Below, in pieces: positions 7,081 through 14,408 of a stretch of 64,000 nucleotides of DNA (positions are counted from its first letter, which is position 1; every line of letters begins with the position of its first letter). The DNA is taken from NCBI GenBank assembly GCA_900473185.1, contig UCKU01000018.1, positions 112,076 through 176,075 of the forward strand, given 5' to 3'. Origin of the DNA: Hyphomicrobiales bacterium (lineage in GTDB: Bacteria > Pseudomonadota > Alphaproteobacteria > Rhizobiales > Rhizobiaceae). A program made the position numbers and the translations under genes. The notes under the pieces were generated by a model. It did not search any database. It saw nothing but the letters and a program-made list of their open reading frames with translations, and was not told the DNA's origin.

Positions 7081-7683
7081 TTAGGCAGCGATTTGGTTCG
7101 CCGCAGGCGTCTTGGCGATATCTGACTTCGCGGCCTTCTTCGGCGCGTCGGCCTTCTTGGCCGATGCTGCCGGCAGGGGCTTCTGGTTGCGGACGACCAC
7201 GACCGGGCCAGCGGCGACCTTCTTGGCACCTTCGATGGCGCGGATGACGCGCACGTCGGCACCTTCCTTCGTCAGCTTCTCGACGACCTTGGCCAGATAG
7301 TCGGTGACGTTGAATTCCGTCGCAGCCGCGCTCGACGAGGCAGCGGATTCCTTCTCGAAGTTCGCCGGAGCCACTTTCATTGCGCCGTCGATGTCGCTGG
7401 CCTTGGACTTGGCGAGAACGAACGTGCCGCCCTTGCCGATGTCGTTGGCCTTGAACGTGCACTTGCCGAACTCGCAGAACCACAGGCGCAGGCCGCGCTG
7501 ATAGTTGGCCGGGCTCATGTCATAGAGGGCCTGGACATAGATTACGTCGTTGTGTTCGCCGAGGTGGGCGATGGCAGACACGGCGAGCTGGTGCTCGCGC
7601 TGCGTGAAGGTGGCGATCTGTGCGCCGCGGCCAGCGATGGCGGTCTTGAGGGCCTTGCCGGTGATGATTGCAAACTGTGCCAT
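7081..7683 (-). CDS. Hypothetical early protein, 200 residues, first gene after the control region
   Basis: AGGAG lies 8 bases before the ATG at 7683; an ATG 6 bases upstream is too close to it. Residues 1-110 are globular (MAQFAIITGKALKTAIAG, then REHQLAVSAIAHLGEHNDVIYVQALYDMSPANYQRGLRLWFCEFGKC). Residues 110-150 form a helical region, and the last 50 residues are alanine and lysine rich, like a flexible basic tail. This is the first leftward gene after the gene-poor control region and has a hairpin-rich leader. Its place suggests an early-expressed protein. I do not recognise a family; a DNA-associated role is only a guess from the basic tail. Confidence 0.65.
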   Translation of the reverse strand: MAQFAIITGKALKTAIAGRGAQIATFTQREHQLAVSAIAHLGEHNDVIYVQALYDMSPANYQRGLRLWFCEFGKCTFKANDIGKGGTFVLAKSKASDIDGAMKVAPANFEKESAASSSAAATEFNVTDYLAKVVEKLTKEGADVRVIRAIEGAKKVAAGPVVVVRNQKPLPAASAKKADAPKKAAKSDIAKTPAANQIAA

Positions 7684-7705
7684 TGTCATTTCTCCTGATT
7701 TGAAT

Positions 7706-7804
7706 GCCCCTCGCGCAGGGGCGGTTGACGGCCAAATGCCGGGAAATCGCCAGTGGGTGGCGATTGCCTCGCACGTGGAATGGAGGGCAAGGATGCTTGC
7801 CCTT
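7706..7804 (-). promoter_or_regulatory. Structured 5' leader with three perfect hairpins
   Basis: Upstream of the 200-residue gene are three perfect inverted repeats about 40 bases apart: GCCCCT/AGGGGC at 7706-7722, AATCGCCA/TGGCGATT at 7745-7765 and AGGGCAAG/CTTGCCCT at 7785-7804. None is followed by a T run, so they are not simple terminators. They may act as operators, as a translational control leader or as processing sites. Confidence 0.45.
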
Positions 7805-8274
7805 CAGATTTTCCGTTGTGATCTTGTGCTAGGGGAACCCGTGCCTGTTATCGGTTGTGGGGTGCAGCTCTTGCCCAGTCTGCGAACGCGGTTATCTGGG
7901 TTGCCGACTATGTTCCTGCACCACATTTGCGTGGCCTAGACCTTCGTCGAGGCAAGTCATTTCAGTCCGCATGAGGGGCTTTCACCCTCCCGCTTGCCGC
8001 GCGTCCTTCCCCAAACCCGGCTTTGTCATGCCGGTAATGCTGTCGCATTGGGTCGCCCTATTCCGCCGATTTGCGATGCCAGATCCCCGCGCCTTACAAT
8101 CGAGGCTTTGCCCGCTTTCGCGAGGTTGTCGCCTAAACCTTGGGGCCGAAAACCGGACCGTCGCCAGCTTTTCAAAGAACCTTGCGGAGGCTCTTGGCCG
8201 TCTCGCAATCTCGAAGTGATTTCGTTTTCGCTTCGGTGATTGAGAGAATATCGATTTCATTTCGTTTTGCAATT

Positions 8275-8417
8275 CGGTTTTCGATGGTTTCGAAGCCAAA
8301 ACCGCTAAGGCTTTGATTTGAAACCGCATTAATTTTCGATTTGAGGGATTTGAGGAAGCAAAACCGCGTTTATTTCGATTTAAAGACGGGGTTTGCTTGC
8401 GCGAGTGATTCGGTTTT
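8275..8417. repeat. Scattered AAAACCG / CGGTTTT sites
   Basis: The word AAAACCG or its complement occurs at 8275-8281, 8298-8304, 8360-8366 and 8411-8417, with AAACCG at 8321-8326. The first pair is arranged as an inverted repeat with a 16-base spacer. Candidate operator half-sites. Confidence 0.4.
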
Positions 8418-8555
8418 CCGTCGCCCTGGCATCAATTCCGAAGGTCGCAACGCCGCTTCTCCTGCCCAAAATCCCGCTGGCCGAAAATATTTTTTGGGCG
8501 CATGACCTGCGGTTGAAATCGCGCCCATTATAAAGAGTGCGCGCGCAGACGTTTC

Positions 8556-8679
8556 GCGGAAGGAATGCGGAATATCTGCGGAATAATCGCGGAAAATCCG
8601 CCTCTCTTTATTTCTAGTTGCGCAGCGCTCAAGCCTTGTGAATTTCGCCCTGCGGAAAGAATGCGGAAAAAGCGCGGAA
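8556..8679 (+). repeat. Seven GCGGAA iterons at 11-bp spacing
   Basis: GCGGAA starts at 8556, 8567, 8578 and 8589, then at 8652, 8663 and 8674. Within each cluster the spacing is exactly 11 bp, and the clusters lie 63 bp apart. The surrounding bases favour a pyrimidine before and A/T after. This is the layout of iterons bound cooperatively on one helix face. Confidence 0.65.
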
Positions 8680-8890
8680 AATTGCCGCCAGCCTCGCGCC
8701 TGCACGCGCGGAGTTTTTATATTATTCTCTGATGGAGAGGGCCGATAAGGCCCTTCTCCCTTCTCCAATCAGGCTTGGAGAGAGAGACCGCGAGGGCTAT
8801 CCGATCAGGGGCAGGTGGAAGGCAGGCCAGTTGACAGCTTGGTGCAAAACGAGTCATCTGGCTGCGGATGCTTGATTTGCGTCTATCGAC

Positions 8891-8925
8891 AGGCGGTCGC
8901 CCTTCCGGGTTTGACCGCCTTTTTC
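8891..8925 (+). terminator. Rightward terminator with no recognised gene upstream
   Basis: AGGCGGTC (8891-8898) pairs with GACCGCCT (8913-8920) and is followed by a T run on the rightward strand. No rightward gene precedes it, so it may end a small RNA from the control region. Confidence 0.5.
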
Positions 8926-8934
8926 GTTCCCGCG

Positions 8935-9060
8935 TCATGGTCGCTTGCGTCGCCACATGAGGGCGAACACGATTAGCAGCAGCGCGCCAATGGCGACGTA
9001 GCCGTTAGCGGTTGCTTCAAGCCCAAACAGCTTGATTGCGAGAATGTCAGGGGATTGCAT
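8935..9060 (-). CDS. Small single-pass membrane protein, 41 residues
   Basis: The ATG at 9060 has AAAGGTG six bases upstream; the frame ends with TGA after 41 residues. Residues 1-19 are a short soluble head (MQSPDILAIKLFGLEATAN), residues 20-35 a hydrophobic helix (YVAIGALLLIVFALMW) and the end is RRKRP, so the C-terminus should stay in the cytoplasm by the positive-inside rule. It lies alone, leftward, in the control region. Similar small membrane proteins often sit near phage late promoters; the function is unknown. Confidence 0.5.
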   Translation of the reverse strand: MQSPDILAIKLFGLEATANGYVAIGALLLIVFALMWRRKRP

Positions 9061-9176
9061 GGGCGCACCTTTCACCAAAAGAGAATTGGTGCTGCCTGCT
9101 GCCGCATAATGCGCGCCTGATTTGCAAGATCAAGAGGTGGAACGTAACAGAATGCTAACAGCAACATCTTGTGGAT

Positions 9177-9191
9177 GTTCTTGTGAAGTTC
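9177..9191 (+). promoter_or_regulatory. Candidate SOS (LexA) box before the late operon
   Basis: GTTC-N7-GTTC, the alphaproteobacterial LexA site, lies 10 bases before the HNH start codon. An inverted repeat AACATC/GATGTT at 9163-9179 partly overlaps it. About two such matches are expected by chance in a window of this size, so the assignment is tentative. Confidence 0.35.
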
Positions 9192-9201
9192 GGGGAAGCC
9201 G

Positions 9202-9531
9202 TTGGCCCGCAATCGCTACTACGATTCCTCGCACTGGAAAGCGCTCAAGCGCGCCACCCATGACCGCGATGGCTGGCGCTGCGTCGTACCTGGCTGCGCT
9301 TCTACAGCTGGCCTTGTCTGCGATCATGTCATCACTCGCCCGAACGTGGATCATCCCACCGCGCTTGATGTGATTGGCAACACTCGCACCCTTTGCGGCC
9401 ATCATGACCGCCAGCTCAAAGAGCAACGCGGCGGAGCTCGTCGACGTGGTGGCAAGCCAGTGGTGCAGGGCTGCGCCGTGGACGGCTCGCCCCTCGACCC
9501 TCGTCACCCTTGGCATAGGAGAAAGCCTTGA
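9202..9531 (+). CDS. HNH endonuclease of the phage packaging module
   Basis: The 109-residue protein starts at a TTG behind GGGGAAGCC. Two zinc-knuckle-like sets are visible: CVVPGC near residues 28-33, and the HNH core LVCDHVITR followed by NTRTLCGHHDRQ (residues 38-70). In siphoviruses with HK97-type terminases, an HNH protein encoded beside the terminase assists cos cleavage and DNA packaging. Its place as the first late gene fits this role. The C-terminus is basic and probably disordered. It overlaps the next gene by 4 bases (TTGA), so the two are translationally coupled. Confidence 0.88.
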   Translation: MARNRYYDSSHWKALKRATHDRDGWRCVVPGCASTAGLVCDHVITRPNVDHPTALDVIGNTRTLCGHHDRQLKEQRGGARRRGGKPVVQGCAVDGSPLDPRHPWHRRKP

Positions 9532-9827
9532 CCAATCAAACCGACCGCTTGCGGAAATGGGAAACGACGTTGCGCACCATGGCCGCACAACGTCGCGATG
9601 AAGTGGCTACACTGGCAAAGCGCATTGGTATCCTCACGGAAGAGGCCGAGACGCTTGAGGCAGATGCTCACGCAATCAGTCATGCGGCGAAGGCGGTCGA
9701 ACAGCACCAGCGTGTTCATATCGCTGTTGGTGATGCGATCGTACAAGACGTCAAGATTGATGGCGTTTCGATCCCCGTCTATCAGGAAATCCGCTCTGAC
9801 AGGCCATCCCCGCTGCCGCGCCGATAG
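9528..9827 (+). CDS. Small coiled-coil packaging-region protein
   Basis: A TTG start overlaps the HNH stop and has AGGAGAAAG upstream. The 99-residue chain is one long helix from about residue 5 to 60 (LRKWETTLRTMAAQRRDEVATLA and onward with heptad spacing), followed by a short beta part and a proline-arginine end. No family is recognised. Coupled translation with the HNH gene suggests a function in DNA packaging or in regulating it, though this is only positional evidence. Oligomerisation through the coiled coil is likely. Confidence 0.65.
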   Translation: MTNQTDRLRKWETTLRTMAAQRRDEVATLAKRIGILTEEAETLEADAHAISHAAKAVEQHQRVHIAVGDAIVQDVKIDGVSIPVYQEIRSDRPSPLPRR

Positions 9828-9926
9828 GCACCCCGGGGGCGGTCGAATGTCTGGGACCATGGGGGCCGCCACCGTCCGGGGCCTTCGTTCGCAGTGAGAG
9901 CAAAATAGACAGCCCCCCTTTCGTCG
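9828..9926 (+). other. G-rich stretch, possible cos site
   Basis: About 100 bases contain GCACCCCGGGGGCGG, TCTGGGACCATGGGGGCC and CGTCCGGGGCC. A G-rich non-coding stretch between an HNH gene and the terminase genes is where many phages with P27-type small terminases have their cos site. The exact nick positions cannot be read. Confidence 0.35.
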
Positions 9927-10478
9927 TCAGGATCTCCGCATCGGAGGGTTGTTGAACCACCGCGTGAAAAATTTCCCGGTTCCTGATTCAGGTGAAAGAC
10001 CTTTCGCGAGGTTGTCTAATCCTCGAATGACGATGTAGATCCCGCCTAGGAACGGCAGGGTCGATGGGATGTCGAACCTTGTCACCGTCGAGGCGGTGCT
10101 GTTGATAGTCAGCAGGCCGACGAAGATTTCTAGATTGCCGTAAAACTTCGGACGATGTCCGCGCAGCCAAAACAAGGCTATAGCCACAGCAGCTCCCAGC
10201 GGCGGGACCGCGTATGGTGCAATCCGAACGGCCCAATCAAGGATTTCGACTGCGCTCGGAAATTGAGGCTGGTTGATCCCGAAGGAATCTAAGAGCTTAC
10301 GACCGAGCGGATAGAGCGCGGTGAACCCGTTGACCGCGGTTCCAATAATCATTAGGCCGCCCATTCGGAACAGCATTTCTTTCGAGCCGTCCCACAATGT
10401 CTTGGTGACATATGCGATGACTGTCTTCGTGCGGTTGAAAATGCTGCTTTTCAGCGTTTTTTTCGGAGTATCTTCCAT
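9927..10478 (-). CDS. Leftward membrane protein inserted in the packaging module
   Basis: The 183-residue protein runs against all neighbouring late genes. AGGGAAAACACG precedes the ATG at 10478. After a basic N-terminus (TPKKTLKSSIFNRTKT) there are three or four hydrophobic segments: around residues 36-52, 82-100, 112-122 and 130-150. The first are flanked by basic residues, and the tail is basic. It separates the HNH/coiled-coil pair and the probable cos site from the small terminase, so it is an inserted moron with its own promoter, probably expressed in the lysogen. No family is recognised. Superinfection exclusion is a possible role for a prophage membrane protein, but nothing in the sequence proves it. 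Confidence 0.7.
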   Translation of the reverse strand: MEDTPKKTLKSSIFNRTKTVIAYVTKTLWDGSKEMLFRMGGLMIIGTAVNGFTALYPLGRKLLDSFGINQPQFPSAVEILDWAVRIAPYAVPPLGAAVAIALFWLRGHRPKFYGNLEIFVGLLTINSTASTVTRFDIPSTLPFLGGIYIVIRGLDNLAKGLSPESGTGKFFTRWFNNPPMRRS

Positions 10479-10543
10479 CGTGTTTTCCCTGATTGTATCG
10501 GCCATCTTGATGACGCTCGCGATTTCGTCAACACGACGTCGTC

Positions 10544-11032
10544 ATGCGAGGTAGAAAGCCGAATCCTTCCCCAGCGAATAATGTGGTCGCAGGGCATTTC
10601 CCCGGTGCCGATGTGTCGGAGGTCGAGATCGCGGAGCCCAATTGGCTCCTCACGGTCAACGTCAAGCAATGGGGCCAGCGTCGTGCGAAGATCGCAAGCG
10701 AGCGCTGGAAAACCCTTACGCAGAGCCTTGCTCGCAAGGGCCTTCTGGACGTCGACAACGATGTCCTTATCGAAATGGCTGCCGGCGCATATGCCGACTG
10801 GAAATTGGCGGAGGCGCACGTCGCCCGCCACGGCGTGATGACCCAAGCGCCGAAAACCAAGGTCATGATGCACAACCCTTACAAGGCGATCGCCGACGCC
10901 GCGATGAAACGGGTGATGGCCGCCGAGCGCGAACTCGGCATTCCGCCGGTCGAGCGCGGGCGCGCCGAAAAGGCGCCGCCGAGATCCGGAAGGAAGAAAC
11001 GCGCCGCCGATGACTACCTTGGAAACAAGTGA
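10544..11032 (+). CDS. Phage terminase small subunit, P27 family
   Basis: The 162-residue protein begins MRGRKPNPSPANNVVAGHFP, the typical opening of P27-family small terminases (RGRKP followed by a charged DNA-binding segment), and continues with helices that include ARKGLLDVDNDVLIEMAAGAYADW. The C-terminal 40 residues are basic and alanine rich. It recognises viral DNA and feeds it to the large terminase. It overlaps the large-subunit gene by 23 bases, the usual order. The ATG lies in the intergenic region shared with the leftward membrane-protein gene. Confidence 0.88.
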   Translation: MRGRKPNPSPANNVVAGHFPGADVSEVEIAEPNWLLTVNVKQWGQRRAKIASERWKTLTQSLARKGLLDVDNDVLIEMAAGAYADWKLAEAHVARHGVMTQAPKTKVMMHNPYKAIADAAMKRVMAAERELGIPPVERGRAEKAPPRSGRKKRAADDYLGNK

Positions 11033-12872
11033 TCCGGTTACAGATTGGGCCCAAGAGGTTGTCGACGGCTGGATCACATCAGGCCAATATGGCCGGCTGG
11101 CCTGCCAGCGGCACCTCAGTGATCTGAAGTACGGCCAGGAGCGGGGGTTGGAATGGCGGCCGGAAGCCGCCATGCGTGCTTTGAAGTTCTTCCCGTCGGT
11201 GCTGAAGGTGACCGCCGGCGCCAAGGCGGGCGAGCCGTTCAACCTGCCGAGCTACACCAAGTTCGTCGTCGGATCGCTTTACGGCTGGTACCGAAAGGAC
11301 ACCGGTCGCCTTCGGTTTCGTTCCTCATGGGTTGAGACCGGCAAGGGCCAGATCAAGTCGCCCGTCGCGGCGGCGCTCGGCCTTTACAATATGGGCTTTC
11401 GCGGCATTCCGCGCGCCGAATGCTACGCGATCGCGAAGGACCGCAACCAGGCGAACGTTCTGTTCGGCGATGCGGCTGCGATGGCGACGGCAGAGATGCC
11501 CGAGGCTGAGTTCGATGGCGAAAGCCTTGTCTCGCGTGGGACGATCGTGACACGCGGTACCGGCGACATGATCTGGATGCTGGAGCACCCGGACAGCGGT
11601 TCGAAGTTTCGGTCACTTGCTGGTGACGAGAAGGTCAACGGTCCGCGCCCGACCTACGTTGCAGCCGACGAGATCCATGAATGGAAATCGGACGGCGCTC
11701 TGAAAACGTGGAAATCGGCCGGTGCCAAGATGCCGGGTGACTTCCTGCTGTGGATGTCGACGAACACGCCGGCAGCGGATCAGCCCGTTGCGACGGAGTG
11801 GAGCCATCTCCACCAGCGGATCCTGCGCGGCGAGGCGGAAGACGATTCCGCGTTCGCGTTTATCGCTCGCGTCGATCCGAAGGATAAGCCATTCGAGGAC
11901 GAGAGCTGCTGGCCGAAGTCGATGCCGTGCATAGGCATCACGTTCCCGATCGAGAACGTCCGGATCGAGGTGAACTCGGCTCGCAACTCGGTCGGCATGC
12001 GTCTCAGCACCGAGCGCCTGTACTTCGGCGTTCCGGTCGGTTCGTCGGAATACTGGATCGATCTCGATTTTTGGGAAGCGGTTCAGGGCAAGGTCGATAT
12101 TGCTGACGCCGGCTCTGCAGACCTCTATTTGTCGCTCGACCTCTCGAAGAAGAACGACCTTACCTCTCTCGGCATGGGTTGGGTCGATGCCGATGGGGTC
12201 TTGAATGCGACTGTTGAATATTGGAAGCCCTCTGAGAAGCTGAAGGAAAAGTCCGAGGCGGACCATGCGCAATATGTCGAGTGGGCAGCAGCGGTGCCGC
12301 CGCTCCTGAACCTCGTGCCAGGTAGGTCGATCGAATACGAGTTTATCGCTGTTCTGATCAAGAAGCTGGTTGCGACCCACAATGTTGCTGCTCTCATCGT
12401 CGACCCGGCCTATCTGACCGACTTCCAGAAAGCCTGTAAAAATGTCGGGTTGGACGTATGGGTCTGGCAGCCTGATGCCGAAGTTGGTTCTGGCTTGAAG
12501 ATTGTGATCCATGGTCAGGGTCGTCTAGGCATGCAGTCGAAAAAAGCTCTTTGGATGCCGCGATCGTTGCAGCAATTCGAAGACAGAATCCTGCAGCGCC
12601 GGATCATTATCCACGAAAGCCCGATCACTAAGTGGTGCTCAGGTAACGCGGCCGTCGAGCCCGATGCTCAGAACAACCGGTTTTTCATCAAGAAGCATCA
12701 GCGCGGGCGCATCGACGGCATGACTGTATTGGCCATGCTTTCCGGTGCGACGGAATCCGTTGAGGCTAGCGAAGAGTCGGTCTGGGACAGCGAGGAAGAT
12801 CTCGACGCGCTCGAGGCGAAGATCGCAGCCGAGATGGCAGCGCTCGACGAGGCCATGGCAAACATCTACTGA
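11010..12872 (+). CDS. Phage terminase large subunit, HK97-type
   Basis: The 620-residue motor-nuclease packages DNA into proheads. The ATPase part shows the Walker A stretch VETGKGQIKS at residues 108-117 (GKGQIKS in place of the more usual GxGKS) and a Walker B with catalytic glutamate YVAADE at 216-221. The nuclease part has LYLSLDLSKKNDLTSLG with an acidic residue near 377 and a further acidic patch VDPAYL around 465-470. Length and layout match Terminase_1 of HK97-like phages. The protein ends in an acidic helix. It starts inside the small-subunit gene and is followed 14 bases later by a small membrane protein. Confidence 0.95.
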   Translation: MTTLETSDPVTDWAQEVVDGWITSGQYGRLACQRHLSDLKYGQERGLEWRPEAAMRALKFFPSVLKVTAGAKAGEPFNLPSYTKFVVGSLYGWYRKDTGRLRFRSSWVETGKGQIKSPVAAALGLYNMGFRGIPRAECYAIAKDRNQANVLFGDAAAMATAEMPEAEFDGESLVSRGTIVTRGTGDMIWMLEHPDSGSKFRSLAGDEKVNGPRPTYVAADEIHEWKSDGALKTWKSAGAKMPGDFLLWMSTNTPAADQPVATEWSHLHQRILRGEAEDDSAFAFIARVDPKDKPFEDESCWPKSMPCIGITFPIENVRIEVNSARNSVGMRLSTERLYFGVPVGSSEYWIDLDFWEAVQGKVDIADAGSADLYLSLDLSKKNDLTSLGMGWVDADGVLNATVEYWKPSEKLKEKSEADHAQYVEWAAAVPPLLNLVPGRSIEYEFIAVLIKKLVATHNVAALIVDPAYLTDFQKACKNVGLDVWVWQPDAEVGSGLKIVIHGQGRLGMQSKKALWMPRSLQQFEDRILQRRIIIHESPITKWCSGNAAVEPDAQNNRFFIKKHQRGRIDGMTVLAMLSGATESVEASEESVWDSEEDLDALEAKIAAEMAALDEAMANIY

Positions 12873-12886
12873 TTTGGAGCAACCGA

Positions 12887-13102
12887 ATGCGCTTCCTTAA
12901 GTTCGCTGGTCGCGTTCTGCGTTCGGCTGTTTCATTTGCTGGCGCGACGGTGCCGGCGCTGCTTCGCGACGGCACCGGCCTAGCTGGCGCGATCGCCATC
13001 GCCTACGGCTCGTGGCTGATCTATGTGCCGGCCGGATATATCGTCGGCGGCGTGCTGCTGATCATCTTCGCGATTCTGACCGCGCCGAGGTCGCAGGCAT
13101 GA
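12887..13102 (+). CDS. Small two-helix membrane protein between terminase and portal
   Basis: The 71-residue protein starts 14 bases after the terminase stop. It has a basic head (MRFLKFAGRVLRS) and two hydrophobic segments at about residues 13-37 and 40-65 (YGSWLIYVPAGYIVGGVLLIIFAIL). Its stop overlaps the portal start (ATGA), so translation is coupled. Small membrane proteins at this place occur in several HK97-like phages with no proven role. I do not recognise a named family. Confidence 0.7.
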   Translation: MRFLKFAGRVLRSAVSFAGATVPALLRDGTGLAGAIAIAYGSWLIYVPAGYIVGGVLLIIFAILTAPRSQA

Positions 13103-14406
13103 GGGGCTTTTTCGGCTCACTCCGCAGCAGCTCCGAGCGAAAAGACGAAAGCCGGTATGGCATTGTCGACCAGATGTGGGCCGACTTCTTCGGCGGATTT
13201 GCCACCTCGAAGACAGGTATTTCGGTCAATTGGAAGTCCGCTCTGAGCGTTACCACGGTCCTGGCGTGCTGCCGCGTTCGCGCCGACGCTCTGGCAACGG
13301 TGCCGTGGAAGATCTACCAGCGCACCGAGACCAGTGTGAACGGCAAGACCGTCGAAGGACGGAAAGAGGCGCGCGACCTACCACTGTACGATCTGCTCGC
13401 GACCGCACCCAACGAGTGGATGACGAGTCTGGAATTCCGCGAAACGCAGAGTTTTCACGTCGATCTTGGTGGCAATGCCTATGCCTTCCTGAATAAGGTT
13501 CGGGGAGAGATCGTGGAGATGATCCTGCTCGATCCTGGCCGCGTGAAGGGCAAGCAGAACCCAGACTATTCGCGGTCCTATACCTTGACCGGGCTCGACG
13601 GCACCACTGAGACGGTGCCCGGCGAGTTAATCTGGCACGTCAAAGGGCCTTCGTGGGATACAATCGAGGGCCTGAACATCGTCCGCTACGCCGCCGAGGC
13701 GATCGGATTGGCGTTGGCGACCGAAGAGAGCCATGCGCGGTTTCACCGCAACGGGGCTCGGCCGAGTGGCGTTCTCTCGGCTGATGGCGCCATCGGTGAG
13801 CCGGGTCTAGTCAAGCTGGCCGCGTGGGTGCGCCGCCATTTCGGCGGCGCGGAGAATACCGGCAAGATCATGGTGGTCGACCGCGGGGCAAAGTTCACGC
13901 CGGTCTCCATGACCGGCGTGGATTCGCAGCATATCGAGACCAGAAAATTCCAGGTCGAGCGGATCTGCGAAGTTCTACGCGTGATGCCGATCATGATCGG
14001 CTTCTCGGGTGACAAAAACGCGACCTTCGCCTCTGCCGAGCAGATGTTTCTCGCTCACCTCGTTCACTGCGCCCGGCCGATCCATCGCCGTTTCGGCGGT
14101 TCCGGTGACCTTTTCCTTCTGCGGAAACAGCAGCGCCAGCAGGGCTACTACACCGGCTTCGTGGACGCGGATTTTCTTAGCCCGGCCATTAAAGACAAGG
14201 GCGAATACAATCAAAAGGCGCTCGGGAACAGCAGCGCCGGCTGGGTGACGCCTAACGAGGTTCGCGCTTGGGACGAACTCCCGCCGGTCGCTGGGGGTGA
14301 TCGCCTTTATGTGCCGGCGAACATGGTCGCCATAGACGAGAACGGGAAGCCGATACTTCTCACGCCGCCGGCACCGCCGGCGCCCAAGCCGCCTTCTGGA
14401 GAATAG
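13099..14406 (+). CDS. Phage portal protein, HK97 family
   Basis: The 435-residue protein starts at the ATG overlapping the previous stop codon. A longer reading from 13012 would be antisense-like arginine-rich sequence and is rejected. Recognisable family features are WKSALSVTTVLACCRVRADALATVPWK near the start, the LYDLLATAPNEWMTSLEF stretch, then the LIWHVKGPSWDTIEGLNIVRYAAEAIGLA block. The C-terminal part contains the crown-like VEFVRICEVLRVMPIMIGF region. The portal forms the dodecameric vertex through which DNA enters and to which the connector binds. It precedes the protease by 2 bases, the standard order. Confidence 0.93.
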   Translation: MRGFFGSLRSSSERKDESRYGIVDQMWADFFGGFATSKTGISVNWKSALSVTTVLACCRVRADALATVPWKIYQRTETSVNGKTVEGRKEARDLPLYDLLATAPNEWMTSLEFRETQSFHVDLGGNAYAFLNKVRGEIVEMILLDPGRVKGKQNPDYSRSYTLTGLDGTTETVPGELIWHVKGPSWDTIEGLNIVRYAAEAIGLALATEESHARFHRNGARPSGVLSADGAIGEPGLVKLAAWVRRHFGGAENTGKIMVVDRGAKFTPVSMTGVDSQHIETRKFQVERICEVLRVMPIMIGFSGDKNATFASAEQMFLAHLVHCARPIHRRFGGSGDLFLLRKQQRQQGYYTGFVDADFLSPAIKDKGEYNQKALGNSSAGWVTPNEVRAWDELPPVAGGDRLYVPANMVAIDENGKPILLTPPAPPAPKPPSGE

Positions 14407-14408
14407 AT

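Larger units (their letters stand above)
7805..8934. promoter_or_regulatory. Gene-poor control region between early and late genes
   Basis: No convincing gene is found here on either strand; frames of 60-130 residues have low-complexity composition and no ribosome sites. The stretch separates the leftward early genes from the rightward late genes. Its centre (about 8200-8400) is AT-rich and full of TTTCG and AAACCG words, followed by the GCGGAA iterons and two hairpins near 8733-8756 and 8891-8920. The arrangement suggests operators, promoters and possibly a replication origin; none is proven. Confidence 0.5.

Noticed and set aside
8556..8679. CRISPR array
   Set aside because: The repeats are only 6 bases with 5-base gaps, far too short for a CRISPR array. 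No cas gene is present.
7857..8768. Several frames of 60-132 residues on both strands in the control region
   Set aside because: They conflict with each other, lack ribosome sites and run across the repeated short words, so the region is better read as regulatory.
1..9200. Integrase or excisionase gene
   Set aside because: No tyrosine or serine recombinase motif is seen in any frame in the window; it presumably lies left of position 1.
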